Both the position numbers and the translations under genes were made by a program. The notes under the pieces were generated by a model, which was not told where the DNA came from, searched no databases, and saw nothing but the letters and a program-made list of their open reading frames with translations. A stretch of 64,000 nt of DNA from Phyllostachys edulis (Eukaryota > Streptophyta > Magnoliopsida > Poales > Poaceae): the NCBI GenBank assembly GCA_036346405.1, contig CM070548.1, forward strand, positions 64,380,877 through 64,444,876. The letters run 5' to 3'. Shown here one piece after another: positions 12,156-22,626 of this stretch (position 1 is the stretch's first letter; the number at the start of each line of letters is the position of its first letter).

Positions 12156-12406
12156 TGATCATCGGCCAAAAGTAGTGATGAGTGTTGGGTTAGGTCAAGT
12201 TCGTGGGTTTCATGGCATATGTGTTGCATGATGCATGTTTTGACTAACGTGGGTCAAGTTGTGAAGAACTTTTTCCCGGAATCGATTTCTTTGTCTATTG
12301 TTGTGCAGGTTGCTTGGAGGTCAATAACAGTCAATGGCGAGAATGATCGGGACTAAGCTTGGAGAGTTGAGGTCCAGAACAATCGGTGATGCCGGGTGAA
12401 GTCAAT

Positions 12407-15400
12407 TGTCGGGACTCAAAATATGCAATTCTGGACCCTCTGTGTATACTGCACTAGTCCAGGATCACGCTAGTGCACACAGTGGCAACATCAGTGAAAT
12501 ATCATTTCCATATGCAAAGATAACTAATAAATAGGCAAATAACAATAAACATCAGAGTAAAGACCTTATGGTCAAGCTTACAATTAATGCTTCAGAGGGG
12601 CAAATAGCTCAATGAAGCTGCAGCAGAACGAAACAGAATAACTTCAGTGAAGCCCATCCATATGCCCACAGGCAATCGGCTGGGGCGCGCGACCTAGTTC
12701 TCCACGATCCTTGGAGTAGACCTTGTTGACCGGCGATCCCTTCACTTCTGCTTGTTTTAATAAAGCAAGCATGAGTACACACCATACTCGCAAGTCATAC
12801 CACAGAATGCAAATTATAGATGCAGGCTTATTCCAAAGGAATGGCTTCTGTGGTTCTTTTGCAGAAATGCAACATTTGCAATTTGAATACGAATAATAGA
12901 TTGAAAGCATAATTCAAAACAAATAACTGTAATAATTTTAGTAGTTGTTTTGACAAAAACACATATCCTAAACAAGTTATTCACATAGCTGCATAAGTTA
13001 CCTCACACAGCTATCCCATCCCAAGTTTTATGAAAATCTACCCCTCGTGTGAAATCCCCGAGCATGTCCATGACCGCGGATGCGGCTATTCAAATAGATT
13101 GTTTAACATTCTGCAGAGGTTGTACACTTTACCCACAAGATACGATTAAGTCATCATGTCTGCCATGACTCGCCATACAGAAGTATGCGATTGAGCAATC
13201 ATAACAAAACCTTTCAGAAACTTCATCTCAACATTGACACTCCCGGTATGCTTAGTCGCCACAGACGCACACCGTTGATGTGAAACGGCGAACCGCCCGT
13301 GATGCGACTACTTGGTAGTACACACCTCCACCCAATCCGACACAGCTAACCTACAACCTGAGTAATCAATGTCAAGACTCCATAACTTACTAAGTTAGGC
13401 CTGTCCCATACCAGGCATGTGGTTGTACCAAAGGCTCAGTTCAATGGCGCACAAAGTTAAGTCCTTAATTGACCGGGACAAGACTTCCAAATTCTAACCT
13501 ATCATTCCCGCCAACACAGATCCACCATAAAAGCACACGGACCACTTGCCCCCGTCCAAAACCTTTTCCCACCCTGTTGGTTAAGTGCAACATATGCCAT
13601 CAACGACTAATAGCACATAGTACACATAGTTTTTATCACATAGTTCCATAGTCACTTAGCCAAGTTTATATTTGCAACTTACATGAGATGATGGCTCGTA
13701 GCATGGCTAAGCAATCTAATCGCATCTAACCATCCCACGTTGGTAATACAATAGCACCAACTAAATAAACCAAACTAGGGTGACAAAAGATTATGGCATA
13801 CAATTAGATAAGGAGGTCATAACAAACTGGATATTAACTAATCCCAAAAACATTAAAATAAATAATTAAAGTAAATGCAATAATTTGAATCAAAATAATT
13901 TTAGAAAACTGGGTTCAATATGATCAAAGGTATAACTTGCCTTGCTATAGCAATGAGGATCTTATTTTATCTTTAATCCTCTACTTTCTTGATCTTCAGC
14001 TCCTTCTTGATCAGGACTTCTCGAAGTAACAACGTCTACTCGCAAACAAGAAAATAAACCAAATAAATAATAACAGAGAGCAAACAAACTCCAAAAATTA
14101 AATAATAATCTCAGATAAATAGATCTTGAATTTGGATGAATTTAGGAATTTGAATGGACTTAATTGGAGTTCGGATGCAAAAGATGTGAGCTTTGGAAGA
14201 TCACATGAAATGATGAAATTGAGAGAGAAAAGAATATTCGGAGAATATTCCTTTGGATTGAAATAGATAAAAAGAATTGGAGACTTACAAGTGGGGACCA
14301 CTGGTAAGTGAAACAAAGATGAAAACAATGGATGACATGTGGGGTCAAGATGTTGGAGAGAGAAAGGATTAAAGAGAGAGAGGATGACAAGGGGTCCCAC
14401 ATGGCATTGAGATAGGTTCACCATGGACCGGTTCCATGGCCTTTTGGTCCGGGTGTACAACTTGGTTTGCCACACGGCTGACAACTGGAGTGCCACATGG
14501 ACCAAATCACGAGATGGATGGTGACTTGGTTCTTTGAAGTGGCAAGAAGAGAAATACTGAGAGACATGGTTGCAGTACGTAATCACGTCGGCTTGGGCTC
14601 GACGGCGTGCCGGAGCTGCGGGTCGCGGTGGAAACGGCAAAGGGGGGGGGGGCGCCCAACAACAACGGATGGGAGCACCGAGTTGGCGAGGACACAGGGA
14701 TCACCAATAGCTGCTCCGGATGGTCGGAGATCGACGGACGGCGAAGGATTTCGACGAGGAAGCTTGCGGCGACGCAGAGCTTCTAGGGCGAAATTCGGTG
14801 AAGAGGAGAACGGATCGGGACGCGACAACACAAGGAGCACGATGCGATGCTCCGGGTGACCGGAGGTCAACGAGAACGGCATCAAAGCAGCGATGACCGG
14901 AGAAGTGGCAGATGGCCGACGAAGGCAATTCAGCGATGGATAAGCAAAGAGAGAGGTGGGGATTGGATGAATAGATCAAAAGGCACGGGATGACGCGTTC
15001 AGAAGGGCGAAGGAGCTCACCGATGAACCGATCGGCGCAGACAGGCGGCGGCCGGATTTGAGGCGAACTGGCGACGGCGACGTAGGGGTTCTCTGGAGAA
15101 GATGGTGGCGTCACGGTGTGGAACATCGCGCTGCGGTTCCAAAGGAGAAGACGGCACAAACGGGGAGGCACTGACGACGGTGAAATCCGATGGCGATCAA
15201 GCTTCGGCGGCGCTCGTTTTGGGATGAAATCCAACGCCACGAGATCAGGATTGAGAACAAGGTTTTAGGGTTTGAGGGAAGGAGAACAAGGCAAAGAGAT
15301 TGACACGGTTGGGTGTGCTTATATAGCATCAGATGGTAGGAGAAGGATTAGGAGATAGAACTGATGGCCTTGGCGTGCTGTCCCTGGACTCAAGAGTCCC

Positions 15401-16059
15401 GGTCGGTTGGAGAAGATGCACAAAAGAAGGGGCCACCGGTCGGTGAGGCAAGGAAAAAGGAAAAGGCAAAGCAATTGTTTGAGCCGGTTTGGCCGTCGCG
15501 TGCACAGGAAGCAAGGAAGCGGCGGCCTGCTTGACTTGGCGCGGCTGTAGGCTCACGCACACGCAAAAAAAAAAAAGAATGGCGGCTCGGTGCTAGGCTG
15601 ACCCATGTGCAAGGAAACTAAGAATAATCAGTGGTCAAGACGCACAAGAAAGAAAGAAAGGAGCGAGCTGGTGCACAAGGAAAAGAAATGGCGGGCCGCA
15701 CGAGCTATGTTTCGGATGGAATAGGGATGGGCCAAGGAATGGATTTGAGCCCAAAGCTATTAATCTGAGATTTAATTAGTTTTCCTTTTTAGAAAATAGC
15801 AGAAACTCCAAGTAACAAATAGAAAATAGCAAATGCACTCGGAAAACTTCTAGAAAAATCTAGAAAATATATCCAAGCACATAAAATCCAAATAAAATAG
15901 TTTTGATAATAGTTGACGTTGAGATTAATCATATTAAATCATTTTTGATTTATGAAAGTTCCAATTAAGCTTTCTTAATTCAAATAAAATCAACTGGTGA
16001 ATTTTCTCCGTACTAACTAATCAAAAGATTTTTGAAAAGCCAAATTTTGGGACGTTACA
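12407..16059 (-). mobile_element. Solo long LTR (3653 bp) with 5-bp TSD
   Basis: Read on the minus strand it runs from TGTAACGTCCCAAAATTTGG to ...GAGTCCCGACA, with TG and CA ends. It is flanked by the direct repeat tcaat at 12402-12406 and 16060-16064. The flanks join into continuous Copia A LTR sequence, which the homologous stretch of Copia E around 62340-62460 confirms on the left side. No retroviral coding domain is inside, so it is a solo LTR or an LTR-only derivative. The open frames at 14098-15560 are low-complexity and lack recognisable domains. Internal blocks such as caatatgatcaaagg are shared with the LTR at 46815-50636. Confidence 0.85.
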
Positions 16060-16488
16060 TCAATGGAGTCAAGCATGGCGCAAGAGGGACAAAGGTGGCC
16101 GAACGGGTAGTTCGGTGCGACGGGTTGGATCAAGCGGCGCGGGGGTCGGTGCAAGTGCCATGGTGGTTTCGGTGGGAGCCGGATGGGAGAGACTTGCCGA
16201 CATGATGAGAGACGCTGGATCAACCTACACGTGGCGAAACATGGAAGTGCTTCACGCAGTTTGGACTCGGTCTTCGAAAAAGATCGAGAAGGGGTATTTT
16301 GGTAATTTTACCAAATACCACCTTAGTGACCTTTTGCTAACCCGTGGCGCAAGACGGTACGTGGAGAAGCGGATTAGGTCAAGAGGAGATGAAGACGACG
16401 CTTTAAAATACGTATGTGTGACCTGCTTTGTGTGTGGGCCTTAACGGAGCCCATTAGGTTCAATCTTCTAGAAGCTCTAAGCCTCCAC

Positions 16489-16497
16489 TATAAATAG
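16489..16497 (+). promoter_or_regulatory. Copia A LTR TATA box
   Basis: tataaatag sits in the LTR upstream of the conserved aaaaccctag block. The equivalent place in the reverse-oriented Copia E LTR has tatata at 61873-61878. Placement fits the LTR promoter. Confidence 0.6.
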
Positions 16498-16881
16498 AGG
16501 AGGGAGATGGCTGCACCCCCTTTAACCCTTTCATTATTGAAAACCCTAGTTTTGCTTTTGTACTTAGAGAGAAGATAGTTGGAGGTTAGGGTTCTAGAGA
16601 GTTGTATTTGATTTCGTGCTCATGTATTGAGTTTTTGTCCTCCATTGATGGAGTGGATGTAAACCAATACCATATCAAATCAATCCAAAGAAAGTTGTCT
16701 CAAAGATGAGTCTATTTGTTTTCTTTCTCTCTATTTGGTGATTTTGAGTCATTCTTTGATCGGCGAGTTTTTGCTTGGTTTCTTTCCTTGATCTAACTTA
16801 CTGTGACATGTGGGAACTCATCTAGGATCATCTTGATCATCAATCACCTACGAGCAAGTCTCTATATCATATTTCGTTTTT

Positions 16882-19127
16882 TTTTGGAAAATGGCAAGAG
16901 CATTGCCATCTTTTCATTAAAGAAGGAGAGGGAACACAGAACACAAAGCAAGTCTAACCAAGAGATGGAGGAAGAGAGGTAGAAAAAGAAAGAGAAAAAA
17001 ACCAAAAACAAAGGACAAGGAAACTTAAGAAACGCTTCTCACAAAAGATTAGAAAGCTCCGCAGGAAGGTAGGCAGCTAAGTGTTTTGCCCCACTAAGGA
17101 TCCAGGCCCTGGCCTCTTCCTTGATGATCACAAATTGCTCAAGACGCTATTTCACCGATCTTTGAAAAATTCTTTTATTCCTTTCTTTCCACACTTGCCA
17201 CATGGTGAGGATGACGAGGGAGTTTTGGCCCTTGTTATGCATTGCCCTTCCTCTTTGAGGTAAGGCCATCCACCAGTCTAGGATCGATCCATGAGTGTCC
17301 CATTGTGACGATGCCATAGTGTCATGTTGAGCCCACGTAGCGATGACATTCCATACCCTTTTGGTATAGGCACAATTGATAAGAAGATGAAGTGCTGTTT
17401 CCGGATTGTTGGTACAAAGTGGGCACCAAAAATCATTTAGCATGCGTCTTTTTTCAAGGATGTCTGCCGTTGGCAACCGTTCTTGAATCGCCAACCATGC
17501 AAAAATTTTGCATTTTTGCCGTGCCCAGGAGTCCCAGATGAGGCCAACGAAAGGTTTGTGGATTGATCCCAGAAACTGTGCCCTGTATGCCGATTGGGCA
17601 GTGTATGTTCCTGTCGAAGTCCATTTCCAGATGATATCATCTGGAATTTCGGGAGTAAGTGACACCTGGGCGACTTTGACGTAGAGCTGTACGAAGTCCA
17701 CAAGGTGCTGCTCTGAGATATTTCTTCTGAGGTCAGCAATCCAAGTACTCCCGAAAGTGCTTGTCGCCTGCTCGTTTCTTTACGTCGCGATCGCAAAGAG
17801 ACTTGGGGCCGAGTCTTTTAGTGGTAATCGCCCCAACCAAGCGTCTTTCCAGAAACTTGCCTTGTCGCCGCTTCCTAGCATTATTTTCGTTGATATTTGA
17901 AATAATTCTCGATCTTTCTCCGTGACTGGCAGTTTCATGCCACTCCATTGCTTATCAACATCCTTCCATTGATACCAAAGCCAACGAAGACAGAGGGCTC
18001 TACTAAAGGTGGCTAGGTGGAGGATCCCAAGCCCACCCAAATTCTTGGGGCGACAAACAGTAATCCAGTTGACCCAACATTTCCCCCCCAATCCCGCGGT
18101 GAGGTCACTTCCCCCCCCCAGAACCAAGCCCGACGACGCTTGTCAATTTGCTTCCTTGTCCATGACGGAAGGTCAGCCAATGTCATGTGGTAAATAGGTA
18201 TGGAAGTGAGAACTGCCTTGAGCGTTGTCACCCTCCCCGCTCTGGACAACAACTTCTTTTTGTAGCCCCCAAGTCTGGCATCGATCTTGTCCATAAGCGG
18301 CTGTAGCTGCACCTTTCTTAGTTTGCGCAGGGAAAGCGGAAGTCCAAGATAAGTGCATGGCAAGCATCTCCTACTGGCCGGGAAGTCATGTAGGATGGCC
18401 TCCAGATCAAGGTCTTGGCATTGAATCGGCATAACCGCACTCTTAGCAAGGTTTATTTTTAAACCAGTGACCTCCCCAAATAAACCCAGGAGCCCTTGTA
18501 AGTTATCCAAGTCTTGTTTGATGGGTGGCATAAAAATCATCGCCTCATCTGCGTATAGCGACAGTCTCGCCCTGATCGTTCTCCCATTGAGCGGAGACAA
18601 CCAACCTTCAGAAGTGGCCTTGCTTAGCAGAAAATGTAAGGCATCAATTGCCAAGATAAATAGATATGGCGATAGAGAGTCTCCTTGTCGCACCCCACAA
18701 CGATGCCAGATTTTTGGCCCTGCAACCCCATTTAAAATTATTGCGGAGCTGGCTGTGGCAAGCAGGGTTGAAATCCACTCCCTCCATCTTGGCCCGAAGC
18801 CGCAGTGCTGGAGAGTGTCAAGAAGGTAAGGCCAGGATACTGAGTCGAAAGACTTTGAGATGTCCAATTTGATCATGAGGACCGGAGTTTTGGTGTGATG
18901 AAAGGTACGGACCAGATTCTGTACGTAGAGGAAATTATCTTGAATGCAACGCGTCTTGATGAAAGCACTTTGACTTCTAGAGATTAAGCTGTTCATGTGC
19001 TTGGACAACCTTAAGGAAAGAACCTTGGAGATTAACTTTGCCATGCTATGAATTAGGCTGATTGGTCTAAACTCTGTTATGTTGACTGGCTGCTCTTTCT
19101 TAGGCAGCAATACGATGTTGGCCGTGG
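16882..19127 (-). mobile_element. 5'-truncated L1-type LINE with 16-bp TSD
   Basis: The insertion is bounded by direct repeats of atcatatttcgttttt (16866-16881 and 19128-19143) and splits the Copia A 3' LTR. A short T run at the left edge is the A-rich 3' tail on the minus strand. Only the 3' half of ORF2 is present, so this is a 5' truncation typical of target-primed reverse transcription. Confidence 0.92.
17147..19110 (-). pseudogene. LINE ORF2 fragment: reverse transcriptase and zinc-binding C-terminus
   Basis: Non-LTR reverse transcriptase. From 19110 downwards it has FRPISLIHSMAKLISKVLS, QSAFIKTRCIQDNF, LDISKSFDSVSWPYL and GVRQGDSLSPYLFILAID. The catalytic box reads YADEAMIF where YADD is expected, so the second Asp is Glu. 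The frame shifts near 18110 in a C run and continues at 18127-17780. After another shift it runs at 17701-17147, with the zf-RVT region (CPLC...H...C, about 17430-17370). The N-terminal endonuclease is absent. The gene is dead by truncation, frameshifts and loss of the catalytic residue. Confidence 0.9.
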
Positions 19128-19689
19128 ATCATATTTCGTTTTTGACTCGTTTTGGAGCCACCTTTGTTCAAACTGAAAAAGATAGGAACTTTGGCATGGA
19201 TCTGTGCAATCCTTGATTGGAATAGGTTCCTAATATCTTTTAGAAGGTGTGTCTCAAGTTTCGTGGAGTTTGGTCGCATAGATCAAAAGTTAGATCGATT
19301 TGACTTTGATTTTTCAGTCGCTTCCTTGCTTTAAGGTCAGTCCCATCAAACCGATCTTATAACGCCGGTCGGATCGCCCGTGGGTCGATCGCGATTTTGC
19401 CACGGTCGACCGCGCTCACGGCCCGACCATAATACACGCTGGTCTGACCGCCCTCTAGGGTTTGAGCTCCATGCTGGTCTTTTGCTTTGGGGGTTTTGGT
19501 TTGGATTCAATACAAGTCTTCCGCTGTACTTGTAGATTGATCTTCATAGCTTCCATAGCTACTGAAGTGAAATTGGTGTTGAATCTATTCAAAGTGAAAA
19601 AGTGAGCGTGCTCCTATTCACCCCCACTTTAATCGCCTTTTCGGTCCAATAGTAATAAAATAAAGGAACTATTTACTACGTGCATATTT

Positions 19690-21081
19690 TCGGTGGCCCT
19701 GACTTCAGACATATGGAGTGGTCGGGTTAGGGAGGATTACTTTAGTGTAGTTGCGCATTATGTTAATGACGATTGGGTAATGGAGAAAAGGATTATAGGT
19801 TTGAAATTAATTGATGTAGCACACACATGTGAGAATATTGCGAACTGTATTATCCAAGTCGTGGAAGACTTTGGTCTTACAGACCAAATATTCTCAATTA
19901 CTTTAGACAATGCCGCTTCAAACTCTAGGACCATGGACATTCTTACTCCAGTCTTGAGTACATATGTCGATTCCTTCTTGCTACATCAACGATGCGCTTG
20001 TCATATTATCAACCTTATAGAGTTATAGTCAAATATGGTTTGAAGAGGTTGAGCATGTATATTAAAACTTTTCGCGATGCGATTTCTTTCTTGAATAATT
20101 CGAACGTAAGAATAGCACAATATAAGAATTTCTACAGGGCGATGGGTGTACGTCTAAGAAAGTTCGGTTTGGATATAGAGGTAAGGTGGAACTCTACTTG
20201 CCTCATGCTTAAGAATCTTTTACCATACAAGAGCACTTTTTCTGTTTTTATTCAAACTCACTATCAGAGTGCTGATGGTAGTATACTATTGACTGAGCAA
20301 TATTGGTTCATTGCTGAGAAGATACAAGGATTTTTAGAATTTTTTTTATGAGGTTACTGTTGCTTTGTCTGCTGTGTACTATCCAACATCTCCTATGATT
20401 GTGCATACTATTTTACAGATTGCTACTCAATTGAAAATGCATGAAAATGACTTAGTTTTACGCGATGCTATTATTTCCATGAAATCTAAATACCTTAAAT
20501 ATTGGAGAGAAATCCCTTACCTATATGCATTTGCATTTCTTTTAGATCCTAGGGGTAAAATTGATGCATTTGGTAGTGTAGTTGAACTTCTTAGTGATGC
20601 TACATGGCTAGACTATACTGACTATTTCACAGAAGTTCGTTTTCAGTTATACGAGGTTTACCAAAGGCATAAAAATAAGTTTCGAGGAATCCGCTCACAA
20701 CGACCTCCAGTAGCCCCCGCCTCAAGTAGAAAGACAAATATGTGGAGCAAGATCTTCGGTGCCTCTTCCTCTAGGTCCAGATCTTCTTCTTCTACACCAC
20801 AGCTTGCTCATCCAAGACCCATAAGGAGCGGGGGACTATCCACCTATCTGGACAGTGATACAATAGATTTCAACTCAGAAGGCTTCGAAATCTTGCAATG
20901 GTGGCAAGCACATAAGTTAACATATCCCGTGCTATCCATACTTGCACGTGATGTGTTAACTGTTTCTGTCTCGACGGTTTTCTCCGAGTCTGCTTTTAGT
21001 CTTTCTAGAAGAATATTAGAGGAGAGAAGAACAAGTCTCACAAGTGAGATGGTGGAGATACTTCTATCTGTGAAGGACTGA
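19690..21081 (+). pseudogene. hAT-family transposase, 5'-truncated pseudogene
   Basis: Similar in style to plant hAT (RICESLEEPER-type) transposases. Segment 1 (19693-20028) has LTSDIWSGR with the first acidic residue, SITLDNAASN with the second Asp, and RCACHIINLI. Segment 2 (about 19992-20351) continues in another frame with RWNSTCLMLKNLL. Segment 3 (20365-21081) holds YAFAFLLDPRGK and the C-terminal dimerisation region (LQWWQAHKLTYPVLS, FSESAFSLSRRILEERR). The BED zinc finger and N-terminus are missing because the frame starts right after the Copia A LTR end. Two frameshifts break it. Confidence 0.88.
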
Positions 21082-22586
21082 GAACAAGTTAATTCACGAA
21101 TATAACACGCTGTGGAAAATCTAGAGTTGTCGGAGGTGTTCGAAAATATGTACTTAGACAATGACATCGACACATAGAATAAGGATGTATCATGTATGTA
21201 GAATTGTAGAGCTATACAATGTACTCTTTTTCCTTTGCCAAGGTTTTCTCATTTTGAGTTTTTACTTGACGAAGGTTTTAACGAGGCAGTCAGTTGGACA
21301 TTAATAAAACTCTTTATTACATTTTCAATATGATTGTTTCAATTTTTTCAATTTTTATGTCTACTTTTGAATTCTACATATTTTTCTAATTTTTTTTGGA
21401 TTTTTTGGTTCAGTCGGGCCAAAAAGGTTCGTGCTGGTTCAATACGGCATGAGACTTGTCTGGATCGTCTCTCCGACACGTAGACCGATACAGCATAACC
21501 TGTTTAATAGCCGAACCGAAATGGGTTGTGATTAGATAGATCGTGTCCGGTCGTATGTGCTGTGCCGTGCAGGCTACCATCTGGTCAGGTCTTGTTGTAG
21601 GCGGAAGAAAAAGGCCCGACTAGGCTCACGCGATTCGTACGGATGGCCTCGCTGTGGGGTGGGCAGGGAAAGGACACAGGGACCCACTTGTCATCGAGGT
21701 TGGAGTAACAAACACTCTCCCGCAAAGGCCTCCTGAGCATGGAGTTTCCACTAGGAAAATCTAAACGGTAGACGCTAAAGCCCATAGGGCATAGGGCATA
21801 GGGCATAGGGCATAGGGTAGCCACCTTAATCTTGAGCCAGTTTGGAGCACTGGAATCCTTCTACTCATCGCGTATCGACATATTGATAAAACAAGAACGA
21901 ACATTGAGGTAAATCCCATCGAGAACCCATCCAGAATGCGGGGGTTTTCTTTCCAAATCCTGGAAATCGAACTATTTCATTAATAAATCCCGACGAAAAT
22001 CCCGTGAAATTCATACTTTGGAGGGGGACCCTTCCAATAACGCCAAGCTGATTCTCCACGGGGCGGCTACAAAGTCGCACACACGAGAGCACAAAAACGA
22101 GAGTATTTCTGACGTCTCGCTTTCACTAGACAAGATCAAACCAAATACAGCGCTGGCTCTCTTTACTCTGAATATAGTTTTGTAGAAGCCAGCTGTAATA
22201 GAACCACATGATGGAACAAGGTTCACATGGAACCAGCAGCTATGCCGGTAAGTAACCGCAAGGTCTTGCTATACTGAGCTCTAGAAAAGCCCTTGATCAT
22301 TACCATCTTACCGGTAAGTAACCGCAAGGTCTCTGAACTTTGTGCTTCAAATACCTCTCTACTCGCGTTGATCCCAAGCTTGCGTGTGCTGGCTAAGCCT
22401 AGCCAAGCAGAACGGCCGTGTTGAATGAAACTGATCCAGGAAATTATCTCATCTGTACCAGGCCAATTGTGTATACCAAAGGGGCTGAGCAACGGTGCCT
22501 AGCCGCGTCACCGCCATCGTGGCGTCTCTTGTCTGCAAAATTGGCCACGAAAGAACCGTTGTTCCATGAGAATTGAGGAGCACAAG
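21082..22586. other. Intergenic/3' flanking region, includes probable 3' UTR of the WVD2-like gene
   Basis: No supported coding frame. The left part (to about 21600) probably holds the 3' end of the hAT element, but I see no clear TIR. At about 21778-21816 there is a short tandem array of catagggc-type units. The right part lies directly downstream (minus strand) of the WVD2-like stop codon and is likely its 3' UTR. Confidence 0.5.
22245..22332. repeat. 22-bp direct repeat, 66-bp spacing
   Basis: A 22-bp string beginning ccggtaagtaaccgca occurs at 22245-22266 and again, identically, at 22311-22332. It lies about 255-340 bp downstream of the WVD2-like stop codon. On the plus strand each copy contains gtaagt, the consensus 5' splice site. 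Confidence 0.85.
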
Positions 22587-22626
22587 TTAGCGATTTTGGC
22601 AATGGCGGTTGAAAGTTCGAGGAGTT
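22587..22626 (-). CDS. WVD2-like gene, terminal coding exon 9
   Basis: 40 bp, acceptor cttcacag|AACTCC. It completes the split Arg and encodes RTPRTFNRHCQNR, then TAA at 22589-22587. A second frame is open to 22444 but would require different phase from exon 8. Confidence 0.62.

Larger units (their letters stand above)
11917..19650 (+). mobile_element. Copia A 3' LTR, interrupted twice
   Basis: Begins tgtggatatcatggggatatg after the PPT and ends near 19650 at the block matching the 5' LTR end; the terminal bases ccaata differ from the expected CA. With the solo LTR (12407-16059), the LINE (16882-19127) and their target duplications removed, about 1.8 kb remains. That is close to the 1978-bp LTR of the related Copia E. 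A TATA box (tataaatag) lies at 16489-16497. Confidence 0.85.

Noticed and set aside
14098..15562. Several minus-strand open frames of 60-180 codons inside 12407-16059
   Set aside because: Low-complexity Ser/Pro/Arg-rich peptides, overlapping in several frames, with no domain; they lie wholly within a solo LTR.
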